Below are positions 1-10,602 of a DNA stretch of 64,000 nucleotides, in pieces. The notes below the pieces were generated by a model. That model was not told the origin of the DNA, made no database searches, and saw only the letters and a program-made list of their open reading frames with translations. The position numbers and the translations under genes were made by a program. How positions within the stretch are numbered: position 1 is the stretch's first letter; every line of letters starts with the position of its first letter. Origin of the DNA: Litoditis marina (Eukaryota; Nematoda; Chromadorea; Rhabditida; Rhabditidae); NCBI GenBank assembly GCA_964036275.1, contig OZ038433.1, positions 23,782,985-23,846,984 on the forward strand, read 5' to 3'.

Positions 1-61
1 GTATGCGAAAATAGTGCCGTTGAAGCCATTTAGAACAGAGTCCACGAGATCACGAAAAGTC

Positions 62-244
62 TCATCGTACAAATCTATCTGTTTTGAGCTGAAAAGCAAC
101 GCACTTTAGAACAATTTCTATGAACAAGCACTGACCAAATACGACGGCGATAAATTTGATGTATCTCTGGTATGCAACCGTAAGAATTGTATCATACTGA
201 GCGCAATATTCAAAGATTCCATCTGTGATGAGAACTATGTGCAC
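62..244 (-). CDS. possible membrane-protein exon at window edge
   Basis: A minus-strand open frame of 60 codons is rich in hydrophobic residues. It contains a segment reading [14 protein letters not shown], which loosely resembles the end of transmembrane helix 3 in nematode chemoreceptors. There is no clear start, and the likely continuation is beyond the left edge. A GCTTTTCAG acceptor-like string lies inside it, so it may not be one exon. I do not recognise the gene; it may be a chance frame. Confidence 0.18.
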   Translation of the reverse strand: MHIVLITDGIFEYCAQYDTILTVAYQRYIKFIAVVFGQCLFIEIVLKCVAFQLKTDRFVR

Positions 245-1687
245 TACAATGTAGATTTGTCATTCCGTGACTATGTATGTCTCTGCTTCAAATTGATTTG
301 AAAAAAATTAGATAAAGCATTAAATTGACAAAGACGAATAGGATTAGACGATTTCAACTGACCTTTCGTTATAGATGGCGTCAAATGTGAAATCCTTGCT
401 TGGCTCATTGTTATTAGTAGAATTCTTCAATTCAATCAGACCACGATTCGTATGCATATTGACAATACTGCAAACACTGGCTCGTGAAAACTCATCAAAA
501 ATAGTAAACACTGTGAAAAAAGGGTTCCGTCGACTTTGGAGGGCCTATTCTCACTATTCACTAGATATGACTATGTTTTAAACTGAACAAACAGTAACGG
601 CATCTATTGGTTTAACGATGTGAACAGCATTACAGCAACCATTGTTCGACTCCTGCAATCGATTAATGAAATACAAAATACAACTTGAGTGAAGCTGCGA
701 GAGCGATTACTTTGTTTACATACAAAACTAGAGAAGAGACAGATCGACCAACGTATCTTTCCGCAGCAGCACCAGAAACAATGACATTTGATAATCTAAT
801 CTGAGAGGTGAGCACTAAATCCTAAACTCTGACCTCTGGTGTCCCTGAGATATCTCGAGTGAGCTGAGGGGTCGACATCGTACCACCACCTTCACTACTT
901 CCTGTGTCTGTCTACTTCCACCAGTACGCGGACGGACCATATCAGCCGTCATGTCTTATTTCGCTCGTATCTTATTATCAGATATCTGAAAACAACGGTA
1001 ATTACATAGAATAGAATAGAATAGTTTATTGAAATCGTAAGTGAGTTCAAAAGTGTGAATACAAAATGAATGCAAAATGATTCGAAAGTCCCGTGCGAAA
1101 TGGTTGTTGCGAAAGAATGCGAAACACTTGAATCCCTCCCACATTGATACTGTAACGTTGGTATTGAGCACATTGCCGGCCGAAATAACTGGAATACATA
1201 TGAATACGTAAGTTGCAACAGACCTGCTACAATAACTCGAAAACTTGCTTTTTTGAGAAAAAGTGAAATTTAGAATGCGGTTAACACAACAACCCTACTA
1301 TACTAACACTAATCGACTTGAAAAAACTCGAAAAAAAAATGCTTATTCCTAATCCTAACTCGAAATGTTGAATTCAAAATTCGATTGACATAACAACGAA
1401 CATTCTGGTTCTGGAACACCGATAAGTAACAATAAAAACGCTGAAGAATCGGGTTGCTTGTTTTACTCGCCCTACTGTCCAATCTACTTTACTACTTCAA
1501 TGTTGGTATTGGTATAATGAGAAGTGTAAACTAAACATTCTAGAGAGATGAAAATAGTCCGCTATAACCTATAAATGAGCATCTATACTTCGAAATTGCA
1601 ATACATTCCCGGGAGCTTTTTTAGTTGTTTCTGATAGCAACGGTTGCCTGGATGTGATACATAAAAACAAGAATTTCGCGATTGTAT
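245..1687. other. no gene recognised
   Basis: I see no convincing exon or transposon terminus here. A short GAATA tandem lies near 1009-1025. The open frames on either strand have no splice sites or protein-like composition that I can defend. Confidence 0.5.
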
Positions 1688-1890
1688 CATAGGTAAAATA
1701 GTCCGTCAGAATGGCGCTGACCCATGCTCATTTTTGGCTCTTTTCTTCAACTTACGCTCATTTTGAGAAGCGAAACTATTTGAAACGCGATAAAAAAGGG
1801 AAATAGTCATATTTACAGGGATGTCATGCCCGTTTTCAGAGTTACGCACGTTCGTTTTAGTTGCACTGGCATTTAACTATTTTACCTATG
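1688..1890. mobile_element. hAT-like MITE, 203 bp
   Basis: The ends are perfect 15-bp terminal inverted repeats: CATAGGTAAAATAGT at 1688-1702 and its reverse complement at 1876-1890. They are flanked by an exact 8-bp direct duplication GATTGTAT (1680-1687 and 1891-1898). Eight-base target duplications are characteristic of the hAT superfamily. There is no coding capacity, so this is a non-autonomous copy. The intact TIRs and TSD suggest a fairly recent insertion. Confidence 0.8.
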
Positions 1891-2356
1891 GATTGTATTA
1901 TGTTTCCAAACTTATACTAAACACCCCTGGTTACATAATCCATTCAAATTGAACACCTTGATTTTTTCGATAAAACTATTCAATATAAGACATACCTAAG
2001 ACCTATCAGATACCTATGAACTATCTCTAACTCTTGATAAGAACTCAAAAACATAAGACAAGAACTCAAAAACATAAGACAACAACCCAAGATAGAAACC
2101 TAGAATCTTCTAACTTCGAACAACATTGCTCTAGTAATGTAATTGTAGATCGCTCCAACAACCTTTTTGTCGATACAAAAGAACCGTCAGTAAACAAAAA
2201 TAAAAAGGAGATAAACGACAACACAAACTAATCAGTCAAAAACTGGTAAAATCCGAAATCCCCTATGACCAATTGCCATTAATGTTTGAAATCCTTAGAT
2301 TTCATACTCATTTTCAGACTAACCAATGAGCTCAAACAATCATAGGAATTTTGTGA

Positions 2357-3272
2357 CCAGGGTTAAATCCGCAGTGAACCCGTAGTAAGGCGAACCCGTG
2401 GTAGATCCGCAGTAAACGTGCAGTAGATCCGCAGTAAACGTGCAGTAAACCCGCAGTAGATTCATAGTAAACCATTCAAAAGTGCGTGCTTCATGTGGAA
2501 ATGCAATATTATAACGCAAAAACTGAAGAGATAACCGTATCGGAGATTATACAAATCAGTTTCGAGAAAATGAGCAGATAATTTTTTTCAAGTCTGACAG
2601 TTCTACTTTTTTTTCGATCGTTATGATGAGTTCCTGACAACTGCATTTCTACAATATGAGTATTCAATCGTTTGAAATGAACGAATTGACATTTTACTTA
2701 GCAAATCATGATGGAAAACCATATAATGGAAATTTACGAGAAGAACTTCCATAGTTATGGCTCATAACCTCAATTTCTTCACCAAATCATGATTGTCCAA
2801 AAATTCGTTCCGATATCCTGATGTGCAATTAATATTCATGCATATTGGAAAATTGAATGCATTTTCACCCTTAAAAACGAATTTTGAAAAAAATATTTTC
2901 CGCCCTTACTTAAGTACGGACTTCTCCATCACTAGTCGTTGAGGTTTGAGTTGATTTCGGTTTAATTACCCAAGTTTGAGGTACTTTTCGAGAACAGAGA
3001 GGTATCCTATTTTCCTTTGATGTTGATAGGATGCATGGAGCGCTCCTATTGCGTTGAATGGAACAATTTTTTGAAAAACTATTATTTTAGATTATTTGTG
3101 GTAGATTTGAATATCAATTAGTTTACTGCGCAGTTACTGCGGGTTTACTGCAGGTTTACTGCAGATTTACCCCTGGTAGTACCGCGGTACTACCAGCGGT
3201 AAATCGGCAGTCAAACCGGGGTAGAGCTGCAGTAACTTTGCTGTCAATTAGCGGTTTTTATTTCCCTGTGAT
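2357..3272. repeat. palindromic element with GCAGTAAA-type subrepeats
   Basis: The left side (2380-2475) has short tandem units around GTAGATCCGCAGTAAACGTG. The right side (3121-3240) carries the same motif inverted (TTTACTGCGGG, TTTACTGCAG), plus a small palindrome around CCGCGG. The ends form an imperfect inverted pair. The interior block near 2950-2995, containing GGTTTAATTACCC, recurs near 35543-35582, so this is one member of a dispersed family. No ORF. Exact ends are uncertain. Confidence 0.5.
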
Positions 3273-4629
3273 GTTTTATGAGTAATAGAACATATCAAAT
3301 GGGAAACCAGAGAACGCACACTCACCACTTTCGTTGGCTGGTCAGTGATTTATCACGATGATCGAGAGGCGATCACACAGTACAACTCCTAGAAGAAGAG
3401 AGTGTGGTAGGTGAGAACCTTATGAGAACACATTTCGATACTTTTCTTCTGAAAGCGAACCATAGAGATTGTTAATTGGTAATAATGAATAACAGCAATC
3501 AGCTGATGACTGAAAATAGTTCAAATATAAACAAATGAATGAGTCGCGATCGCGATAAATTCAGCGGAGCTAACGAAATTTGTCAGTTAATGTGAAAACG
3601 ACAATACAGAAGAATTGGGAGCAATGACTATTGGTAGAAAGAAGTACTGAGATATAATTGAGAGCTGCTGGAATAGGCAGGAGCGAAAAGACGCCTAAAA
3701 TCGATACTAGGAGGCCCGTTAGGAGTCATGGCTCCCCACAACAAGCAAGAACATCGCGCATTACCATACAAAAAGTCTGATAAACAAGTGACACCGATAC
3801 TAAAAATACGATTGTATACAAAACCAATTAAATGCAATCTAAAACACAAGTACAAAGAAAGGACCACTTCGAGAAATAATGTCGAAATATGAGGAATAGT
3901 TTATTTCCTGAGTGGTCGTTATTCATAACACCAAAAGTATGATAAATTTTAAAAAAACCGAGTATTAAAACTGTAGAAAATAAATAACTTTGACAACGTG
4001 GCGCGGCGACGAGTGGAGTTTTTTTTCCAAAAAAATATGACATGGTATCAATAATAAACACCGCTTCACCTCTTCGATTACAGTCTGGTGTGTCCGATGT
4101 ATACAAGGAAGTCAATTCCGCGCGAATGTTTGTTTTTCAAATACAGAAGTCAATATATTATTTATTCTATGAGAATAATAGTCGTAACGGAACGAACGGA
4201 GCAATCACAAATTATATCACAAACACATGAAATTGCATTCTTGAACTAATCGGGGTTTTTTCCTGCTAACCTATTTTAGGAACTTTTCGTCTATCGATAG
4301 TTTAGTATTGCAGTACCTTTCCTGTTAAAGCTTCCAAAGAACTGAAACCAGATAGTCAAGTTGATTATTCAATTATTATTATTGATGAAACCAAAAAATA
4401 AATTAACCAGGAAAGAAATCAGACTGCGTATTCAATTTTACTCAAAAATAACCCTCAACATTGCAAACGAAAATTATTACTTTCTCAGTAGTTATCATCT
4501 GATATTCTATGATTATTTCGATTGGGATAGAGGCAAAAACGTGTTCTACGACTAGTTAACTTACAGTACCAAAACTACAAACATTCCTCAAATCGAGGAA
4601 ATTACAGCAATAATTTCTCGTTATTCGTT
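3273..4629. other. no gene recognised
   Basis: The open frames here (for example 3628-4115 minus) overlap on both strands and lack recognisable domains. No terminal repeats or RNA genes seen. Confidence 0.45.
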
Positions 4630-4755
4630 TGAAGAAAGACGATTATGTGGTCCAATCCCAACGCTTCAGTTCTTTAAACTGCCATACATTTTTCAATTGC
4701 AGTTTAAAGGACCGTTGACACGGGATATGGTCCACATAGTCGTCCTGCTTTAAGA
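4630..4755. repeat. short palindromic element, copy 1
   Basis: This is an imperfect hairpin. GATTATGTGGTCC on the left pairs with GGTCCACATAGTC on the right, and a central block surrounds CATACATTTTTCAATTGCAG. A related sequence lies at 21836-21926 with the same order of blocks (CAACGCTTCAGT, ACATTTTTCAATTGCAG), so this is a dispersed family and not a one-off hairpin. Confidence 0.5.
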
Positions 4756-5144
4756 ACAATTGAAGAAAAAAACGGTAAGACTGAAGTACTATCGCGTTTC
4801 AATTGTTTTGATGTTATTTAAAATATATTTGTACAGTTACTTCGAGCAAAGATACTGTGGGACTAGCGATTATTAGGTTGCGGTGGAAAATTAAAAAAAA
4901 AACTTTTGGCCACTGTATACTGTACATCTAGAAAATTCCTTATGGTTTGAAACAGAAATACAACTACATCTAGAAAAAACCACAAGATTTTAAACAGAAA
5001 TATAACTTTCAAAAAATTCTACCCCATGTGATCTCGTACAAGGTGGATTCGCGATTTGGTTAGTTCCAGCTCTGTTGAAGGGCACGAAAATAGTCATGCT
5101 GTGTCTGAGTCGGTTCCACGCGATGCTCCATTGTCCCATTTTAT

Positions 5145-5399
5145 AATATTAATGAATCACTGAACTTTGCTGATCATTGTAAGAAAATAAGCAGACTTGC
5201 AAAGAGAAGAACTTCAATTTATTTAAACTGTTGAAAGTTAAAAACAGGATGTCCTTGTAAAACTATATAAGACTTATGTTCGTCCTATTGTTGAAAGTGG
5301 ATGTACTGTGTTTAATTCAGATATATGTTATGTTCGTCCTTATGTTCTTATGTTCGTCCTATTGTTGAAAGTGGATGTACTGTGTTTAATTCAGATATA
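5145..5399 (+). pseudogene. LINE (non-LTR) reverse-transcriptase relic
   Basis: One frame near 5262-5330 reads LYKTYVRPIVESGCTVFNSD. This matches the conserved region downstream of the catalytic core in CR1/Jockey-type reverse transcriptases, where YKTYVRP followed by a glutamate and glycine is typical. Upstream, 5160-5220 reads NFADHCKKISRLAKRR, like the preceding segment of the same proteins, but a stop and a frame change separate the two. About 50 bp containing the motif is tandemly repeated (5276-5331 and 5348-5399). Only a small decayed C-terminal part survives. Confidence 0.6.
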
Positions 5400-5454
5400 G
5401 GTGCGTGCTGTGAAAGCACATGAATCTGTGCAAAAAGACTTCACTAGAAAGTTT

Positions 5455-6000
5455 TCATGAGGATAGAGCCACATGCGACGCCATTTCCTCCATTTGCAAA
5501 TAAATGAACCTTTCAACTTCCGGCTGCATACACATTTGCTGAGCGTCAGCAGGGTTGCCTTACGTAGCCATTTATGTCGAGATATGACCAAGTAGGAAAA
5601 TAGAATCACGTAAATGTCGAGCACCTGCAATGAAATAATTTGACGTAGTCTGTAATCGGGCAAGGTTAGTGTAGTATACTTTTTTGGTGCTTAGAACAAT
5701 CACGTGGGCAATGAGATTCATCAACGAGTATTTTTGTTCAAGTTCAAAGATGGATTTTATGTCCAATCGAGCACTAACTTCAGACTTTGATTTCAATCTG
5801 ACGTTTGAAAAACTCAGAATATGACTCACGATGTAGTACCCGAACACTAGCCACGCTAAAGCTACACGATTCCTTAAAAAATGAATCAACATCCAAACAA
5901 AAATCAGACTGAATACTTTGACAAAGACGCCAACAATAGCGGCGGGCAAAATGGCACGAGTCCAAGTGGGTCCGCCCGACATCTGTAATATTTGGAAGTG
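5455..6000 (-). pseudogene. 7TM chemoreceptor-like gene fragment (Sra-superfamily-like)
   Basis: Minus-strand exons encode several hydrophobic helices (RAILPAAIVGVFVKVFSLIFV, then VALAWLVFGYYIVSHIL) followed by EVSARLDIKSIFELEQKYSLM. This resembles the intracellular-loop LSxRYQxxEN pattern of nematode Sra/Srb/Sre chemoreceptors. A 55-bp intron fits at 5625-5679 (GTATAC donor, TTTCATTGCAG acceptor). It joins the block to VLDIYVILFSYLVISRHKWL in the same phase. A second 40-bp intron-like gap (GTAAGG to TATGCAG) leads to a short frame ending at TGA 5455-5457, but the phase does not match. No N-terminal exon with a valid phase was found. It is probably truncated or decayed; the family call is tentative. 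Confidence 0.4.
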
Positions 6001-6229
6001 TACTTTTCGTAGTTTGTTCTCAATTGCACAAATGTTACCCGGAACCGAAATCAATTTACAAAAACAGCTACAAAGGGATCCATTCACAATATACGCCTAT
6101 ATACAACATACGCCTAGCCTAGGAGACCGCAGAGCAACATGGTTTCTCGTAAAGCTGTATCCTACTTTTGATTGAACGCGTTGCGTGTCGCGCGGCATAT
6201 TGTCATTTGATTGTCGGTGAATTCTACAT

Positions 6230-6751
6230 CTAACCGTGTTTTCTAGTAACCTAACCGAAAAATCAGGTGACCGCTTTTGGTGTGTAACCCAAAAGTTCAA
6301 TAAGGTAACCCTCGGGTAACCTTTTCTGAAAAGGTTACGCTTTCAGTGACCTAAAAATATACAGGTAACCCTAATTCTGAAAGTAACCCTTTAACCCTAA
6401 TTCTGAAAGTAACCCTTTAACCCTTATTTTTAAAGTAACCCTTTTCTGGAAGTAACCCTTTTCTGAAAGTAACCCTTTTCTGAAAGTAACCCTTTTCTGA
6501 AAGTAACCCTTTTCTGAAAGTAACCCTTTTCTGAAAGTAACCCTAATCTATCCCTAATCTATATTAGCCGCATTTTCTGTTGAGCTGTTGAGCACAGAAT
6601 AAAAACCTAATTTTTGGGTTACTTGATGAAGTAACCGCGTTGGTAACCGGTTCGTGCTAACCTTTTTTTCTCGGTTATTTGCCGGTTGGCGGTTATCAAC
6701 CCGAGAAAAAGGTTACCAAAAAAAGGTCAGGTTACCGAAAAACACGGCTAG
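6230..6751. mobile_element. MITE-like element with internal 17-bp minisatellite
   Basis: The ends form an imperfect inverted repeat (TAACCGTGTTTTCTAGTAACC on the left; the complement of CGGTAACC with AACACGG on the right, near 6730-6750). The interior holds a 17-bp tandem repeat with core AAGTAACCCTTTTCTGA at about 6362-6545, including several identical consecutive units. The AACCCT-like appearance is not nematode telomere (TTAGGC). GGTTAACC-rich inverted sequence at 21926-22102 looks like a relative. Confidence 0.55.
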
Positions 6752-7478
6752 TTGTAGAATTGGCCGTGATTGTCACATGGGCTGATCAAACTAATATACG
6801 AATTATTCGTGCTCTCTGATCTCAATACAGTTGAAAGCAGCCCGAAACAAAACCTCTGCTCAAGTTGTGTTCCGGTCCCCTTTAAGGAAGACATTCCGCT
6901 ATAAGTGAAAAATTCGAAAAGCTCAAATAAGGTTTTTGTCTTCTCATTGTCCCACGCTCTATTATGTTTGAAAAACAACACAAATGTTTCTGAAATTATA
7001 CTGTAACTCTCACGGCTGTCAACGAAACGACAGATGCTCTCGCATCTGTGTCTCATTGATCTACATGTTTTTGTTCACCATAACTATTTTGTAAGAAAAA
7101 ACACAATTCTCTCTCACCTGGAATCGGCGTTCAAGTGTGGCGTTGCCAAGTTCTTCGGCATATTTGTTTGAGCTGAACTTCCACGCACTGATAAGAATCT
7201 AAAAAACTTTTTCATATGTATGTTTAGGTTTTTTAACATAAAATACAGATTAAATAGGGTTTTATATACTTCACCCGCCTTGACGTTGTGGCTGTGCGGA
7301 AACCAACAATTGTCTGTGGACCAGCAAGTTCTCTCATCACCGATGACAAAATTATGGCCTGTGATTCAAAACACGTAAAAGTTCCACTCACCGCTGCTGT
7401 GAGAATATTGAGAAATTTGCCAAACGCATTGGTAGATACATAATAAAGATCTATAACACATCCGATTGAACTTGACGA
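6752..7478. other. no gene recognised
   Basis: The longest frame (6748-7056 minus) has no recognisable domain or splice context. No repeats were noted up to the abrupt start of duplicated segment D. Confidence 0.45.
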
Positions 7479-7710
7479 ACATATTTTCAGTAATATACAT
7501 GATCAATGATGTCATAGTCACTCCCACATTGCCAAACTCTGTAGTGTTAACAAAAGGCCAGGTATTAATGGATGATGGAGTTGGTACATAGATGATGCCA
7601 CTTCAACGCTGTCATCTCACGTACTTGTTGACATTAGACGTTACAATGAGTCCATCGTTGCCATCACAAATCTAGCGCAGCGATTGCACTACGAACCATT
7701 TCAACTTTTG

Positions 7711-8114
7711 GGATGTTATTATGGAAATATGTGCTCAGTGAAAGGTGCCACTCAAAATCGTTTCGACCCTGATTCAAGACGATTTTGGTGTTGTTCTCAG
7801 AGGGTTGGGTCATCATCAGTTGAACCCCTCTGAGAACTTGAAAAACAGGACGAGAAGACTTACCACCGTCTTCTGACAAAGAATGAGTAAAAATGGCATT
7901 GCTTTCACTTCATCTTTTTGAGTTTTGGTGTTCTAGAAATTTTGTAAAAAAAAAAGTAAAACAGAAAAAAAAAGAAATTTTGGTGTTGTTCTCAGAGGGG
8001 TTCAACTGATGATGACCCAACCCTCTGAGAACAACACCAAAATCGTCTTGAATCAGGGTCGAAACGATTTTGAGTGGCACCTTTCACTGAGCACATATTT
8101 CCATAATAACATCC
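7711..8114. repeat. foldback with 127-bp arms inside D
   Basis: Bases 7711-7837 and 7988-8114 are near-perfect reverse complements of each other, separated by about 150 bp. Each arm also ends in a small nested palindrome (GTTCTCAGAGGG and CCCTCTGAGAAC). Open frames of 65-90 codons on both strands come from these arms and are not genes. The same structure is present at 29965-30368. Confidence 0.85.
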
Positions 8115-8620
8115 AAAAAGTCTTAATGACAACAAATATTTTTGTTTTAAATAAATATAACAATAACATTTCAACTTTGTTAGTGGTTTTACTGTCATGT
8201 AAATGATACTGGGGAAAAGTTGGGTATGAAAGAGTGTATGTTTGAATCTCGAACAAATGCACATATGCAGGATTTACTCAAAATCGCATCCGTAAGGTGA
8301 CAATACCCCGTCTTCGTTTTATACGGAATAGTATAATGTTTTCGTGTGTTTCAAACAACTCACAGATGTGAATCAGAACAGCAATACACACAGACAGGCA
8401 GAGGGAGACGAACACGAAAATGCTCGTAAAAATTAAACTTCGGTCGCTCTGCAAAAAACTAAATGATAAAAGAGAAGAAGCTTTTCTACATTCTATTAGT
8501 AAGATACTCAGCTGGAACGCTCAGTCTATCTATATCTATATGCGGTTATGATTGAACCTTTATTACACAATATTGGCTGAAACCTTTTCGATAAAAACAC
8601 TTTACTCAGAAAATAGATAT

Positions 8621-9253
8621 TAATTAGTAAAAAGCGGGGAACCAACAAATCGCGCGCAGCGCGAAGCGCTGTGCGAGATTTGTCTTTGGTGCGGCTAATG
8701 CGCGCCTCCGTTTTTTTAGTTTTCTCATATTCTAGTTAACAGGTTTGAGAAAATATTTTACGACTTTTGTATGTTTGTAATGAACAGTTATACTTGAGTA
8801 TATTAGTATTTTCCGGTTTTTGTAGCAGTAGCTGCTCCATTTCAGAGTAGCTGTCCAAGGGGCGCACAGCAGAAGACAAATCTCACATTCGTTGGGCCCC
8901 CACTTTTTCATGAATGTGTGAGTTGTGTTTGGTTTGACCTCTATATCCGAAAAAAAGAACGATACGAATTGCTGTGATACTGTAGCAGTAGTATTCTGCA
9001 AAAATAGAACAATACCAATGTTGCACAGTGGTTCACGAAGCCCGCATAACATTATTGCCGAAGGGTATTTCATGTGTACTTCAATGACATGCGTGCGTTG
9101 TGAACCACTGTGCAACATTGGTATTGTTCTAATTTTGCAGAATACTACTGCTACAGTATCACAGCAATTCGTATCGTTTTCTTTTTTCCTGATGTAGAGG
9201 TCAAACCAAACACAACTCACACATTTGTTGGTTCCCTCACTTTTTACTAATTA
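8621..9253. mobile_element. MITE/foldback inside D, related to 41.7-kb foldback
   Basis: The terminal inverted repeats read TAATTAGTAAAAAG followed by a variable tri- to tetranucleotide and GGGAACCAACAAAT. A second inverted pair inside (8928-9019 and 9098-9205) includes the AACAATACCAATGTTGCACA stretch and its complement. The end sequence GGAACCAACAAATGTGTGAG matches the foldback at 41680-42805, so they are one family. The left part carries a GC-rich block (8648-8672) also seen in repeat X near 29110. Copy 2 lies at 30875-31507. Confidence 0.7.
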
Positions 9254-10362
9254 ATATCTAACTGAGATGTTTTACTTATTAATATCTAACTAACTGAGAT
9301 GTCTTACGCATCGCGACCGGCTCTGAGAACCTTTGCAACCTAAAATACCTGTTTTTCTGTTTTGTGTTCTATTCTGTATAAGAAACTTTTCCACTTGGTA
9401 TGGGGAAAATTGGCAACGTCTTTTAGGCGTTTCAATCTCAAATACCGGATCAAATGCCGGTCATATTTAATCATATCTAATCCTGTTCGGCCCTCGTGTT
9501 TCAGGTGTTAGCAATTTGCTCACAGCTAGAGTTTTTGTGCCGATCAGGGTAAGTTCGTCTATTAATATAGGTCTTTCTAGGACAATCGCCCCCTACAAAG
9601 TAATTTTCATGTTTCTATCGTCTTACGTAATGATGAAACTGACAATTTAATGCGATGATTGAGGTGTAGTCGCATGATTGCCTACAATTCAACAGACAAA
9701 CAACATACAACCTCTCATTTGTGAGAATCCCGAACTCGCTGAATTTCACGCGCGACTTCTTAAACCGCTAATATGTTGGGGGAAGAACATAAAGTCTTCC
9801 GAGTAACGTTTCAAAGGTACTTCCTACGTTTTTGAACCTATTAAAATACCCGTCCATATTTTATAACTAGGCAGTTATAGTTCCGGTCATTCCCACTAAG
9901 ACTTCGCCGCGTGCCAATGAATATTCCAGGTGATTTTTCACTCATTCTTTGTTTTTCAAAAAACTGCAACTCTTCGTTAGCGGCTGTTCAGTTTCATAAG
10001 AACACGTAAACAAAAAACGTCTCCAGAATCCTCATGTTCGATGAGGCCGCGGACATCTGCACACTTTCTTGTCGAGGCCGCTACAAAAATGGCTGGCCAA
10101 TTGGCTGGGAATTGTCTGAGGTGGAGCGAGTGGTCGTTGACAACTTGCCAGCAGACGAGAGAGTGCGTCGATCAAAGATACGCAGGTGGGTTGGCCGCTA
10201 TGATAGACAATGCGATGATCATATTATCTAATATTGGATAGGGGATACTCACAATCACTCTGCTACGATGCTGACAAGTCGATAATGAATTGTCTTGAAT
10301 TTCAGTAATCATTAATGGAAATACTATCTGATAGCAAAACAGTGTATCGTTGAGAGAAAACA

Positions 10363-10440
10363 TAGGTTATCAGTGGTTAAGGGGTTGCAACCCGGGTTCG
10401 ATCCCCGCCGGTTGCGCACGTCGAGGGTATGCCAAACCAC
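10363..10440 (+). ncRNA. tRNA-like / SINE-like Pol III promoter sequence
   Basis: A CAGTGGTTAAGG string (D-arm/A-box-like) is followed 20-odd bases later by GGTTCGATCCC at 10395-10405, a good match to the tRNA B box. I cannot fold a complete acceptor stem, so this is more likely a tRNA-derived repeat end than a functional tRNA. An identical copy sits in D copy 2 at about 32617-32694. Confidence 0.4.
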
Positions 10441-10602
10441 ATGAATTGATTAAAATGACCATCCATGTCCTTCTTTACCGTAATATCTCATTTTCAATAC
10501 CGATACAATAATTCGCATATGTGTTTAGTTAGTGCTAGTACATTAACTTGTTCGTTGTTGTAGTGTACACTGGAAGACGGATGAATCAGGCTGTACATCC
10601 GA

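Larger units (their letters stand above)
7479..10602 (-). repeat. segment D copy 1 (3124-bp duplicated block)
   Basis: The same 3124 bp occurs at 29733-32856. Every internal landmark is offset by exactly 22254, with no length change, and all lines I compared are identical. The block ends in GA on the plus strand, so on the minus strand it starts with TC, like the 5' end of a Helitron. Here that TC directly follows a hairpin ending in CTAG (10603-10623). The other end (7479) has no CTRR terminus and looks truncated. It contains a foldback, a MITE-like palindrome and a tRNA-like sequence but no convincing gene. Confidence 0.85.

Noticed and set aside
6362..6545. Telomere-like AACCCT tract
   Set aside because: Unit is 17 bp with core AAGTAACCCTTTTCTGA, inside a MITE; nematode telomeres are TTAGGC.
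8732..9220. 162-codon minus-strand frame (and its copy at 30986-31474)
   Set aside because: Spans both arms of an inverted repeat inside D; the peptide repeats itself because the DNA is palindromic, and no domain is present.
10034..10241. Overlapping 65-66-codon frames in D with GWPIGWELSEVE text
   Set aside because: Two frames are equally open, and the block is a dispersed repeat (also 44.9 kb, where the frame is not kept); no evidence of coding selection.
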